Positions 9,901-23,000 of a stretch of 64,000 nt of DNA are shown piece after piece. Source of the stretch: Ahaetulla prasina (taxonomy: Eukaryota; Chordata; Lepidosauria; Squamata; Colubridae). The notes beneath the pieces were generated by a model. The model did no database searches. It worked only from the letters and a program-made list of their open reading frames with translations, and was not told the DNA's origin. Location of the stretch: positions 1,930,667 through 1,994,666 of the forward strand of contig NC_080543.1 of NCBI RefSeq assembly GCF_028640845.1. Direction: 5' to 3'. How positions within the stretch are numbered: the first letter of the stretch is position 1; every line of letters begins with the position of its first letter. Made by a program: the position numbers and the translations under genes.

Positions 9901-11433
9901 ACACAGAGAGGGACTTCTCAGGGTGCCGTCCGCCAAACAATGTCGGCTGGCGGCCCCCAGGGGAAGATCCTTCTCTGTGGGGGCTCCTACTCTTTGGAAC
10001 GAACTTCCCCCGGGTTTACGCCAAATACCTGACCTCCGGACCTTTCGCCGCGAATTGAAAACATATCTGTTTATTCGCGCGGGGCTAGCTTAAGCTTTTT
10101 AAACTGTTTAGTTTTTAAATTTTAAATTTTATTTATGTTTTAAACTGGGGTTTTTAGATTTATAAATATTTTAATTTCTCGGCCGATTGTGTAATAAGTT
10201 TCTTAATTTAGTTTTTTAAATTGTATATTGTGTATGTTTTTTAGCCTGGCTGTACACCGCCCTGAGTCCTTCGGGAGAAGGGCGGTCTAGAAATTCAATA
10301 AATAATAATAAATAATAATAAAAAGAAATCTCAGGCTGCATTGGGGTTGTAAGTCGAGGGCTAACTGTAGCTCAGAGGGATTCTGTCAAAGGATGGGGTG
10401 CTGGGCCACCTCCTGTGGGTCAGCTGGTCAGTGAAGGTACCGAGTTGTTTGCTTTTCCCGTTTCGACAGGCAAGGGAGAGCGACTTCATGCAGTTCGATT
10501 CCGTCGCTTACATCAACGCCACCGAAAACCTGCTGACTTTACGTAAGGAAACAACACCCGTAATTTCCAGGGTGGCTTGGATGGGTCATGTCTGGTTGGT
10601 CCATTCTGACTAGAGGCGGTGCTGAAGTTTATGTGTGTATTTACGTCATGTGATCAAAATGAGGCAACGGGCATGTCATTAAGTGAATCTGGCTTCCCCC
10701 ACTGACTTTGGCAGAAGCCTCACCAATACGTGCTGGTCACTTAAGCACCCAAATTTCTATCACGTGGCCACGGGGATGCTACGATGGTCATAAATATGAG
10801 GACAGGTTGTAAGTCCCTTTTTTTTGGTGCCATTGTAACTTTGAATGGTCACTAAATAAACGTTTGTAAGACGAGGAGTAGCTGTAACCGGTAGCTGTAA
10901 GCAGGTGCCAAACTTTTATGCCAAAATAAAAACTGCGTATATGAGCAGGGTTGTTTTTTTTAAAAAAAAACCCACACCAATATTTTTGGCAATATCAGGG
11001 AGATCTTTCATTAGTGGTGGTTAAAATACCACCGAATGTTTTATCATTGGCTGCTGGATCCTTGGGCCAAAACAACAGTCTATTTCAGATGGCCGCCTTT
11101 TAAACATGTCTCTTATTTTAACATTCATCTAGAAACTTTTCGTAGCTTTCCTGGCCTTCGGGAGCTGGAACTTTCTCTGAACGGTCTGAGGAATCTTAAA
11201 GTGAGGACTGGGGATTTTCCTCACTTGGAAGTAAGTTCGGAGGGCAAAAGTGAAAGTTGCATGAATCCCAGCTGGGAATCGGGCAGGACGGGGTTAATTT
11301 TTTTCCAATTTAAAAACCAGTTTCACATGTTCTATATATTGTGTGTACACTCCATTTGGAAAGGCCTCCTCAGCTCCAGGCACTTTTGCTGCTAAATTGC
11401 ACGTTATATTTGATAGATAGATAGATAGATAGG

Positions 11434-11507
<74 letters not shown>

Positions 11508-12306
11508 GAATGAATAGAATAGAATAGAATAGAATAGAATAGAATAGAATAGAATAGAATAGAATAGAATAGAATAGAATAGAATTTTTTTATTGGCCAA
11601 GTGTGATTGGACACACAAGGAATTTGTCTTTGGTGCATATGCTCTCAGTGTACATAAAAGAAAAGATACCTTCATCAAGGTACAACATTTACAACACAAA
11701 TTATTATTATTATTATTATTAATCATACTTATATACCGCACCATCTCCCGTAGGACTCAGGGCGGTTATGATGGTCAATATATCAATATAAATCATAAGG
11801 CTTACCAGCAACAAGGTTACAGTCATACAGTCATAAGTGGAAGGAGATGGGTGATGGGAACAATGAGAAGATTAATAGTAGTGCAGATTTAGTAAATAGT
11901 TTGACAGTGTTGAAGGAATTATTTATTTAGCAGAGTGATGGCCTTCGGGAAAAAACTGTTCTTGTGTCTAGTTGTTCTGGTGTGCAGTGCTCTATAGCGT
12001 CGTTTTGAGGGTAGGAGTTGAAACAGTTTATGTCCAGGATGCAAGGGGTCTGTAAATATTTTCACGGCCCTCTTCTTGATTTGTGCAGTATACAGGTCCT
12101 CAATGGAAGGCAGGTTGGTAGCAATTATTTTTTTCTGCAGTTCTAATTATCCTCTGAAGTCTGTGTTTTTCTTGTTGGGTATAGATATAGATATATATGT
12201 AGGTCTTTGGTTATTTGGGTTTTCTCCCGCGTAAAATTGGAAAACAGATATATATCTATATATCTATAGATATCTATAGATATAGATGATAGATAGATAG
12301 ATAGAT

Positions 12307-12379
<73 letters not shown>

Positions 12380-15300
12380 ACAGACAGACAGACAGACAGA
12401 CACTCATTCCCTCACTCACTCACTGTCTCCTGGTCATCCAGCTGGGTTTTGTGCCTAAGATGGAACTAGAACTCACCATCTCCTGGTGATTGGCCCCAAG
12501 TCACCCAGCCAATTATCATGGCTAAGGTGGGACTAGAACTCACCGTCTCCTTGCGATTGACCCAAAGTCGCCCAACCGGCTTCTATGCCTAAGCCAGGCC
12601 TAAAAGCCATCCAGCCAGGTTTGGCGCCTAAAGTGGGACTAGAACTCACCATCTCCTGGTTTCTAACCTGAAGCCTTAACCAATAAACCATGTTTATCGT
12701 GACTTCCACGCTTGCTGGAATTAGACTCCTCTGAAGCGGGTGCCTTGCAGTGGTGGGTTGTTACTGGTTCGATCCGGTTCTTGCAAACCGGTAATAACGG
12801 CTGCGAGAGGCTCCGCCCACCCGCCTGGACGTCATCACAGATGATCTGTGCATGCGCTCCCGTTGCGAACCGGTAGCGAAGGTAAGTGAAACCCAGCCCT
12901 GGTGCCTTGCCTTTTTTTCCATTCTCAAGCTAATAATGGTTTAAATGGGGGCTAAGGCGTTTTGCTTCTTCCCCAGATCTTGGATCTCTCCTACAACAAC
13001 TTATCTCCTGAGGATGTGCAGTCGCTGGGAATTTTACCGCGTCTGAAAGCTCTTCACCTGACGGCCAACGGACTTTCTTCACTTCCCCTCAATCTGGCTG
13101 CCCCGGAGAGGTAAGTTCCTGGCCGACCTAAAAGGCAGGTCCCCTCTTCTGTGAGCCCAAGGAAGCCTATTTAGGATTTCCCATGTTGGTTTACTCACCT
13201 GGATCCTGGTTACCTTCCATTCAGCTCAGCGTCTACGAAATTGTGAGTTTTATCTTGCCAATAAAGGGGAATATTTATAGCTCAGGGTTGAATTGTGGGG
13301 TCCTTGGTGCTCTCTGAGCTTGCTTTGTTTTCTTGCAGACGTTTCATGACCCAACTAGGTAATACGATCAATGGTAGAAGGAAGTGGGATTTGCGAGGAG
13401 GATGTTGTGGCCCGCCAACAGCCAGCAGAACTGGCAGCAGATTTGGACAGTGAGGAGGTTGGGGAGGAACGTGGGCCGGTCCTGGAGTCTGGGGAAGGCT
13501 CGGACGAGGGCTCTGAATCGGAGGCATAGAGGGAGCCAAGGCCATCTGGTAGTTCTTTGCTGCCTCCGGAGTCTCCAGAGTTTGACATCAGTGAGGCAGA
13601 AGAACAGCCTGAGCCTGTTCCCAGTGTGCACATGCACAGAGCTGCCAGGAGACAGGAACACTTAAGGAAACAGGGTCAACTTGGGAGTAAGGCTTGGAGA
13701 TGACTGGCCCCTCCCATAAGACATAAAAGAGAAGCAAATGGAGATGTGAGTTTTTGCAGGAAGCAATTGATTCATCTGGCCGATTCAAGATTTGAAAATT
13801 CTTTTTGTGACTCTGTACCAAGTTTGGCCTTGCCCTGCTTCTGGAAATGAGCTCTTTGGCAGCGTTCCACGTGAGATAGGTGGGTGTTCCTCCGAAAGAC
13901 TGTTTATCAAGCCTTGCAGACTGTAAATGAAAGTAATTTACAGCTGTTTGAATTAAAGAGGTTTGCTGGGACTAAACTGCAAGGTGCACTGAATATGTTA
14001 CCTAGCTGGGTCATAAAATGTCTGTAAGAAAATGATCAGGTTCAGAGAGTACCAAGATCTCCATAGCGTCCTCCACCACCACCACCTCCTCCTCCTCCTC
14101 CTCCTCCTTCTCCTCCTCCTTGCAAATCCCACTCCCTTTCGCCACTGATGATGTTACCTAGTTGGGTCAGGAAACGTCTGCAAGACAACCACCCAGCTCA
14201 GAGAGCACCAAAGTTAGCTTCTCCGAAGACAGCGAAGAGAAGCAGGTCGACAGCCACAGGAGAGTTTTCCATATAACCCAGAATTCCTGTTTGGACTTGA
14301 GTGGATTTTCCTCTGGGAGATGAAACTAGGACTTTTGTCTCAGTTCCCCAAGAAACAGAAGGTGGGAGAGGACAAGGGGAGAATGGCAGGCAGGAGAAAC
14401 AGCAAAGATGGGGATTAAAGTGGCCCGTAGACGTTTTCTCTTTCTGTCAACAGCTGGAACTGCCCGAAGTTCCCAGCGTTGGAGGTCTTGCTTCTAGATG
14501 ACAATCATCTCTCCGACTCCAGTGTCTTCCTCAGTCTGGCCAATCTTCGAAGGTAGGCGAGACCTCACCGGTTTGTAGCCTCTTCAAGAACCCTAACCAA
14601 TAGCTTTTCGAATGGAAAATCATTCGAAGGAGAGAAGCAACCTAGAACTAAGGAGGAATTTCCTGACAGTGAGAAGAATTAATCAGTGGAACTGCTTGCC
14701 TCCAGAAGTTGTGAATGCTCCATCACTCCATCACCTTTGGGACGACCGTGACCTGGATGGCTGAGAATCTCTACTATAGACTTTCACCTGCTGGTGCCCC
14801 CAATGGGGTGACTTCCACGTAATTTTCGAGCTTTCTGTAAGAGATGAGAGATGGCAGATGACATTAATGGTGGCGTGGGTTTGCCCCCAAAATTTGTTTA
14901 ACAGATTAACAGAGTTGGAAGGGACATTATAGGTCATCTAGTCCAACCCCCTGCTCAAGCAGGAGACCCTATACCATTTCTGACAAGTGGCAGTCCAGTC
15001 TTGTCTTGAAAGCCTCCAGTGATGAAGCTCCTACAACTTCCGAAGGCAACTTCTGTTCCATGGGTGGATGGTTCTCACTGTCAGGAAATTTCTCCTTATT
15101 TCCAGGTTGAATCTCTCCTGTTCAGTTTCTGTCTGGCCTTCAGGTGCCTTGGAAAATAGCTTGATCCCCAACTCCTCTCTGTGGCAGCCCCTCAAATATT
15201 GGAAGACTGCTATCCTGTCTCCCCTGGTCCTTCTCTTCACTAGACTAGCCAGGCCCAGTTACTGCAATCGTTTATCGCATGTTTGAGCCTCCAGTCCCCT

Positions 15301-17518
15301 CATCATCCTGGTTGCTCTTCTCCACCCTTTTTCTAGAGTCTCAACATCTTTTTTATAGTGTGTTGACCAAAACTGGAGGCTGTACTCTAGGTGTGGTCTT
15401 ACTAGGGCTTTATAGAATGATATTAGTACCTCCCTTGATCTTGATTGTATCCCTTTGTTAATGCAGTTTAGGATTGCCTTGGCTTTTGTGGCTGCCGCTG
15501 CACACGGCTGGCTCATATTTATCCGATTGTCCACTAAGACTCCAAGATCCCTCTCACAGTTGCTACTATTAAGCCTGGTTTCTCCCAGTTTATATATGTG
15601 GTTTTTTGGTTTTTCTTACCTAAGTGTAAGACTTCACTTTTCTCTACATTGAATTTCATTTTGTTAGATAGGGCCCAGTGTTCAAGTCTGTCAAGATCCA
15701 TCTGGCTTTTGAGCCTATCTTCTAGAGTGTTAGCTATTCCTGCCAGCTTAGTATCATCTGCAGATTTGGTGAGTTCCCCTTCTGTTCCCTCATCTAAGTC
15801 GTTTCTGAAGATATTGAAGAGTCCTGGGCCTAAAACGGAACCTTGTGGCACCCCACTGCTTATTTCTCTCCAGGTAGACTTAGACCCCTTAAGGACTACT
15901 CGTTGAGTACGGTTTGTCAGCCAGTTGTGAATCCATCTGGTGGTGAAGCTATCAATCTCACTTTTTTCTAGCTTGCAAAGAAGTAGATTGTGGTCTATTT
16001 TGTCGAATGCCTTGCTGAAGTCTAAGTATATTATGTCCACAGTATTTCGCTGGTCTACTAATTTAGTCACTATGTTGAAGAATGAGATAAGAATGGATTA
16101 GCACGATTGTTTTTAACAAACCTCTGCTGACTGTGAGTTATTACTTTACTCGTTTCTAGGTGTTGGCAGAGCTGTATTTTTATTATCTTTTCCAGTTTCT
16201 TCCCGGGTATTGATGTTAGGCTGACTGGTCTGTAGTTTCCTGGGTCTGTTTTTTCCCCTTTTTTGAAGATGGGAACCACATCAGCTCTTTTCCAGTCCTC
16301 TGGTAGTTTCCTGGTGTTCCAGGATTTTTGAAAGATATAGTTCAGTGGTTCTGAGAGGAAATCTGCCAGCTCCTTTAGAACCCTGGGATGTAATCCATCC
16401 GGTCCTGGTGATTTGTATTCATCGAGATCAGATTTGGGATTGTTGTGCTGTAATAAACTGAGAACTGATACTTTTCTCTCCTTAGGCTAAAGCAGCTGAA
16501 CTTGGACAAAAACGGGATTAAAGAGGTCCCGTATCTCCATTACTTGGGCCACGATCGCTTCTCCATCCATCCTTTATCGGCAAAGTCAGGCATCCGGGCA
16601 GGCTTACGTTGCCGGAAAAACTCTCCCCCAAAGCCCCCCCCGGATCGGTCCCCGAGGCTAAACCAGCAGTACAGTTACATTATCACCCAAAACACCCAGG
16701 ATCCAGAGAAGACAGGTAAGGCCTCCTTTCAGTGGTAGAAGAAATACTTACTTACTCAGGGTGGAATGCATTTCTCCCTTCCTTCCTTCCTTCCTTCCTT
16801 CCTTCCTTCCTTCCTTCCTTCCTTCCCTTCCCTTCCCTTCCCTTCCCTTCCCTTCCCTTCCTTCCTTCCTTCTCAAAGTGGTGAAGAAATGTTTTATCCA
16901 CCCAGTCGTTAAGGAGATTTTATTTACTTTAGTGATCATTTGCTCCCCAAAGAGTCCTTTCCAGCTGCATGTTTATCACACGTTCCACTTTTAGATTTCT
17001 ATAAGGCCGTCACTTTAACCAGCTTGGATCCTGTGCCTTCAGTGGGGTCCCTGGTGCTCTCTGAGCTGGGTGGTTTTCTCGCAAACATTTCATTACCAAA
17101 CTAGGTAATATCATCAGTGCTGGAAGGGAAGAGGGGGGGTTGTGAAGTGGAGGAGGAGAAGGAGAACTGCAGGGTGTTTGGGCTCTCTGAGCTTGGTTGT
17201 TCTCTGGATGGATGGATGGATCCTGCTAGCTGCTTCCCCACAGCCCTGCCATGCTTGCCTGCCTTCCACATGGCTTCCGCTTGCCTGCCTTCGCAAGCTG
17301 CCCACTGGAACACCGGGAAGGTAGCATGGAAGGCAGGCAAGCATGGCAGGACTGAGGGCTTTGGCCGGTTCGGGGACGTGGCCAGCCAGCCATTGCTCCC
17401 AGTTCCGCTACCTATTCTCCCGATCTGGTCCGATCCAGTAGCATTTCACCCCTAGATAAATAGGATAGGATAGGATAGGATAGGATAGGATAGGATAGGA
17501 TAGGATAGGATAGGATAG

Positions 17519-17599
<81 letters not shown>

Positions 17600-17676
17600 G
17601 ATAGACAGAGGATAGATAGACAAACAGGTTGATGGATGCATGGTTGGGTGGATGATAGAGATGATAGATAGATGAT

Positions 17677-17765
<89 letters not shown>

Positions 17766-17857
17766 CAGATAGATAGGATAGACAGAGGATAGATAGACAA
17801 ACAGGTTGGTTGATGGATGCATGGTTGGGTGGATGATAGAGGTGATAGATAGATGAT

Positions 17858-17947
<90 letters not shown>

Positions 17948-18166
17948 GACAGACAGACAGACGATGGATAGAAGCAACTTAGAACTAAGGAGAAATTTCC
18001 TGACAGAACAATTAATAAGTGGAACAACTTGCCTGCAGAAGTTGTGAATGCTCCAACACTGGAAATTTTTAAGAAGAGATTGGACAACCATTTTTCTGAA
18101 GTAATGTAGGGTTTCCTGCCTGGGCAGAGGGTTGGACTAGAAGACCTCCAAGGTCCCTTCCAACTC

Positions 18167-18209
<43 letters not shown>

Positions 18210-18219
18210 ATAAATAGAT

Positions 18220-18296
<77 letters not shown>

Positions 18297-19479
18297 GGAT
18301 GGATGGATAGATAGATGTACTGCAGAGGGTGACAAGGGGAGAAGTATCCCTAATCCCAGGATTTTCCTTGATGTGTTGCCTTATTTTATCAAGAGTTTTT
18401 GTAGACCAGCCTGTACATCAAATACTGTGACAAAGCAGAGCCCGCAGGGAAGGCTGAAGGTTGCAAACCTTCCCCGAAGTCCTCTCGGCCAAGATCCAAA
18501 ACGGGTTTAGCCTTGTTGGCATCTTAGGAGGCGGCTGCCTCCCTTTTCAAGCACCTTGATGCCACTGTGTTTCTGTTTTTCAACAGAGGTCGTCTTTCAG
18601 GCCAGAACTCCGGAAGAAACGGCTCGGGTAAGATCTCCTTGACTTCCGATTCTTCTCTCTGCCTTTCTTGACAATTTGGCGAGGTAGCAAATTTTGCCAA
18701 AGACATCCAGTTCTTTTTGGGTGGTTGAAACAAAATAGGAGCAATTCTTGTTTCCAAAGAATTGTTGCTGGTGGGGGAAACGGAGATTAAATTAGCAATT
18801 GCAGAGCAGTGCAGTATAACCAAGGGTCAATTAATGTTAATTAATCAATGAATTAATATCAATTAATTAATGAGAAACTTCCTGACAGTTAGAACAATAG
18901 TGGAACGGCTTGCCTCCAGAAATAGAGGGTGCTCCAATACAGGTAGTCCTCAACTTACAACCACATTTAAGTTATTATGTGACTAAGCGATAAATTTGTT
19001 AAGTGAGTTTTGCCCCGTTTTATGACTTTTCCCACATTTGTTAAGCAAATCAATGCGGTTATTAAATGAGTCACACGTTTAAGCGAATCTGGCTTCCCTA
19101 TCGACTTGGCTTGTCGGAAGGTCACAAAAGGGGGTCACGTGACCCCGGGAACTCTGCAACCGTCATAAATATGAGTCAGCTGCTAAGCATCTGAATTTTG
19201 ATCACGTGACCGTGGGGCTGCTACAACCGTCGTTAAGTGTGAAAAACAGTCGCAAAGTCACTTTTTTTCAGTGCCATTGTAACTTCGAAGGGTCACTAAA
19301 TGAACTGTTGAAAATCCAGGACTACCTGTAATGGAGGCTTTCAAGAAGAGATTGGAGAGCCATTTGTCTGAATTGGTAGAGGGCCTCCTGCTTGAGCAAT
19401 GGGTTGGACTAGAAGACCTCCAAGGTCCCTTCCAGCCCTTAGATTTTATATCATACATAGGATAGATAGATAGATCAAT

Positions 19480-19561
<82 letters not shown>

Positions 19562-19698
19562 AAGATAGATGAGAGAAAGAAAGAAAGAAAGATAGATAGA
19601 TATAGATCATGATAGATAGATATAGACAGATGAGAGATAGATGAAAGAAAGAAAGATAAATAGATAGATCATGATATAGATAGATGAGAAAAGGAGAT

Positions 19699-19775
<77 letters not shown>

Positions 19776-19855
19776 AGAGAAAGATAGATGAGAGAAAGAA
19801 AGAAAGATAGATCATGATAGATATAGATAGATGAGAGAAAGAAAGGTAGATGAGT

Positions 19856-19890
<35 letters not shown>

Positions 19891-20021
19891 CATGATAGAT
19901 ATAGATAGATAGATGAGAGAAAGAAAGGTAGATAGATCATGATAGATAGATATAGATAGACAGATGAGAGAAAGATAGATAGATAGATATAGATAGACAG
20001 ATGAGAGAAAGAAAGATGAGT

Positions 20022-20056
<35 letters not shown>

Positions 20057-23000
20057 CATGATAGATATAGATAGATAGATGAGAGAAAGAAAGGTAGATA
20101 GATCATGATAGATAGATATAGATAGACAGATGAGAGAAAGAAAGAAAGATAGATAGATCATGATAGATATAGATAGATAGATGAGAGAAAGAAAAAAGAT
20201 AGATGATAGATAGATTACGATAGATATAGATAGACAGATGAGAGAAAGGAAGAAAGGAAGAAAGAAAGAAAGAAAGATACAGACAGACAGACAGATGATT
20301 GGTAGATGATTGACACATCGACAGATCTATGGAACAGCCTACATCCCAGACTCGTGGTTGCTCCATCACTGGAGGTTTTTAAGAAGAGACCAGACAGCCA
20401 TTGGTCTGGAATCGTACAGGGTCTCCTGCTTGAGCAGGGGGTTGGACTAGAAGACCTCCAAGGTCCCTTCCAGCTCTCCTGTTATTCAACCTTGAAGAGG
20501 CTTGAGTGGGTTGTCACCGAGTAGGAAAAGGATCCTGGGGGTTTGGATGTCCTCTTCAACGAGTGATGGTCCCAGGTGCCTGCAGGTCCAGTTCTTCCTG
20601 TCTTTCTTCCAGGAAAGGCCTCCTTCACCTCTGGAGGATTCCAAGAGCCCCTGGCCCAACATCAGCACGGAGTTCCTCCTTCCCTTACCGGAGCTGAGAT
20701 TTCTCAGTCTTGCCAACAACCAGGTGACCGGGGTCTTCTTTCGATTTTGTGACCACCTGGAGTACCTGGAAATGGTGAAAAACTTGAATCTCTCTGGGGA
20801 TGCTCCATTATCCAGGTCATGGTTGCCCCAAAGGTGCTTTTTCCAGAAGGCAACTGGACTTTTTCAGTTTCCCACGTATCGTCCACGTAGCTATGCCAGT
20901 GGGTGGGTGGAAGCCTTGTGAAGGAGTTTAGGGCCTTGGTTCCGACTCCTTCCACGTAGGGATTAGCCACAATTTATTTATTTATTATTTATTAAATTTA
21001 TATACCGCCCTTCTCCCAAAGGACTCAGGGCGGTTTACAGCCAGATAAAAACAGATTACATAAAAATTTAAGAACATTTTAAAAATCTAATTCAATTCAG
21101 CCGAAACAAAATTTAAAAATTTGATAGAACCATGATAAACCCCATGTTAAAATTAAATTAAGCCAGCCCTGCGCGATAAAACAGAAAGGTCTTTAGCTCG
21201 CGTCTGAAGGTCCGGAGGTCAGGGAGTTGACGAATCCCTGGAGGCAGCTCATTCCAGAGGGCAGGTGTTAAGTTCGGGAAGTAACGAGGCTGGAGACCAG
21301 GGTAGTGACAACAGCTCTTTTAATATAGGGTGAACCCAGCGACAGGCTGGGCGAAAACCCTCTCCTTTTATATAGTTCTGTTGGAGGTTTTGACCAATCA
21401 GCAACGTGCTGATTTCCCGCTCAAATATTTAAAGGTACAGCATTAATACATAACACTCCTCCCCTCCCAGAAAACACTTTACCTCTATTTACATAAATAT
21501 TTACATGTTATTTTTCGACGTAGTCACGCAAATAACCTGGGCGTCTCCTAGTCCTTTCTGACCTGCGCGGTTCAGTTCTGGGTGGTGTTTTGAGCTGGTC
21601 GGAGGGGCTGTTTTCTCCTCCCAGCTCTTTCTCTGGGCCAACGGGCTCCGGATTGTTGGCCGACTCTTTTTCTTGGCCATCGGGCCTTGGATTACTTTTT
21701 TCAATTTCCCTGCCGCTTCCCTCGGGAACCTGATGGCGTCGCTGGAACTCAGGGACCTCAGCTAAGTCTTGCGCCTCCCCCGGGTCATTGTTGGCTGTGG
21801 AATCAAATTGGTATTGATCATGATATGTTTCATTTGGTTCAGTTTGGTCGGTTATTCGTTTCCTTAACTGATCTATGTGGCGCCTCCACACTCTGTTGTC
21901 GGGTAGTTCTACCACGTATGATTTTGGTCCAGTTACTTTAATTATTTGTCCTGTGAGCCAACTAGGGCCGTCCCCATAGTTTCGGGCCCACACCTGGTCG
22001 CCTATGCTCATTTCCCTGGTCTTTTCTAGTTTTCCTTTGTAACCCTCTGGTGTGTAATGGGGATTCAAACGGTCCAGTGGGCACGGAGTTTCCGTCCCAT
22101 TAGCAATTCGGCTGGGCTTTTCCCGGTGGCCGTGCTTGGGGTTCTGTGCTGGATTGCTAGGAAAAAGTCTATTTTTGTTTGCCAGTCACCTGGCTTTAGC
22201 CTGGACAATGCCTCCTTAGCGCTCCGGACGGAACGCTCTGCAAGGCCATTCGACGCAGGGTGGAAAGGCGCAGAGAGGGCATGTCGGATGCCTTCCTCTG
22301 CCAGGTATTCTTCAAACTGGGCTGCCGTGAATTGAGGCCCATTGTCGGACACCAGAGTGTCCGGCAATCCGTGAGTTGCGAATAGGTGGCGCAGGGGTTG
22401 CGATTACTGCTTGGCCGTAGTGGATTTCATGAGTATGACCTCCAACCATTTTGAAAATGCATCCACAACTATTAGGAATGTTTGGCCGTGAAAAGGGCCA
22501 GCAAAATCAATGTGGATTCTTGACCAGGGCCCTTGGGGCTTTTCCCATTCTCTGACTGGGGCCGATGGGGGTAGAGGTCTGGATTCTTGGCAAGCCTGAC
22601 ATTTCCCTACCCTTTCAGCAATCTCTGTGTCCATAAGTGGCCACCATACATAGCTTCTGGCTAACCCCTTCATCCTTACGATCCCTGGGTGACCCTCGTG
22701 GAGGAGGTCCAATACCTTTCCCCTTAACTTTTCAGGAATTATTACACGATCACCCCATAACAGACACCCCCCTTGAGCTGAGAGCTCATCTCGTTTTTTG
22801 ACAAATTCTTTGAACCTTTCGCCCGGCGCAGCGGGCCACCCTCTCTGTACCCAACCGAGTACAGTCCTTAACACAATGTCCCGGTATGATGCCCGAGCCA
22901 CTTCCTTAGATGTGACTGGGCCAGAGTCCAAGGAGTCAATAAGTAGGATGGGTGTCCCTGGAGTGGGGTCTTCGGTCGCCCCAGGTAATGGGCATCGGCT

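Noticed and set aside
9689..10093. Intact-looking 134-codon frame
   Set aside because: C-terminal part of an L2-like LINE reverse transcriptase, 5'-truncated; not a host gene.
15534..16070. Reverse transcriptase frame as a possible domesticated gene
   Set aside because: The catalytic box is SADD and frames break on both sides; a dead CR1 copy in antisense orientation.
17408..18091. Frames of 136-227 codons rich in SIYLSIYLS
   Set aside because: Translations of GATA microsatellite DNA.
19669..20369. Frames rich in SFLSLIYLSI
   Set aside because: Translations of GATA/GAAA satellite.
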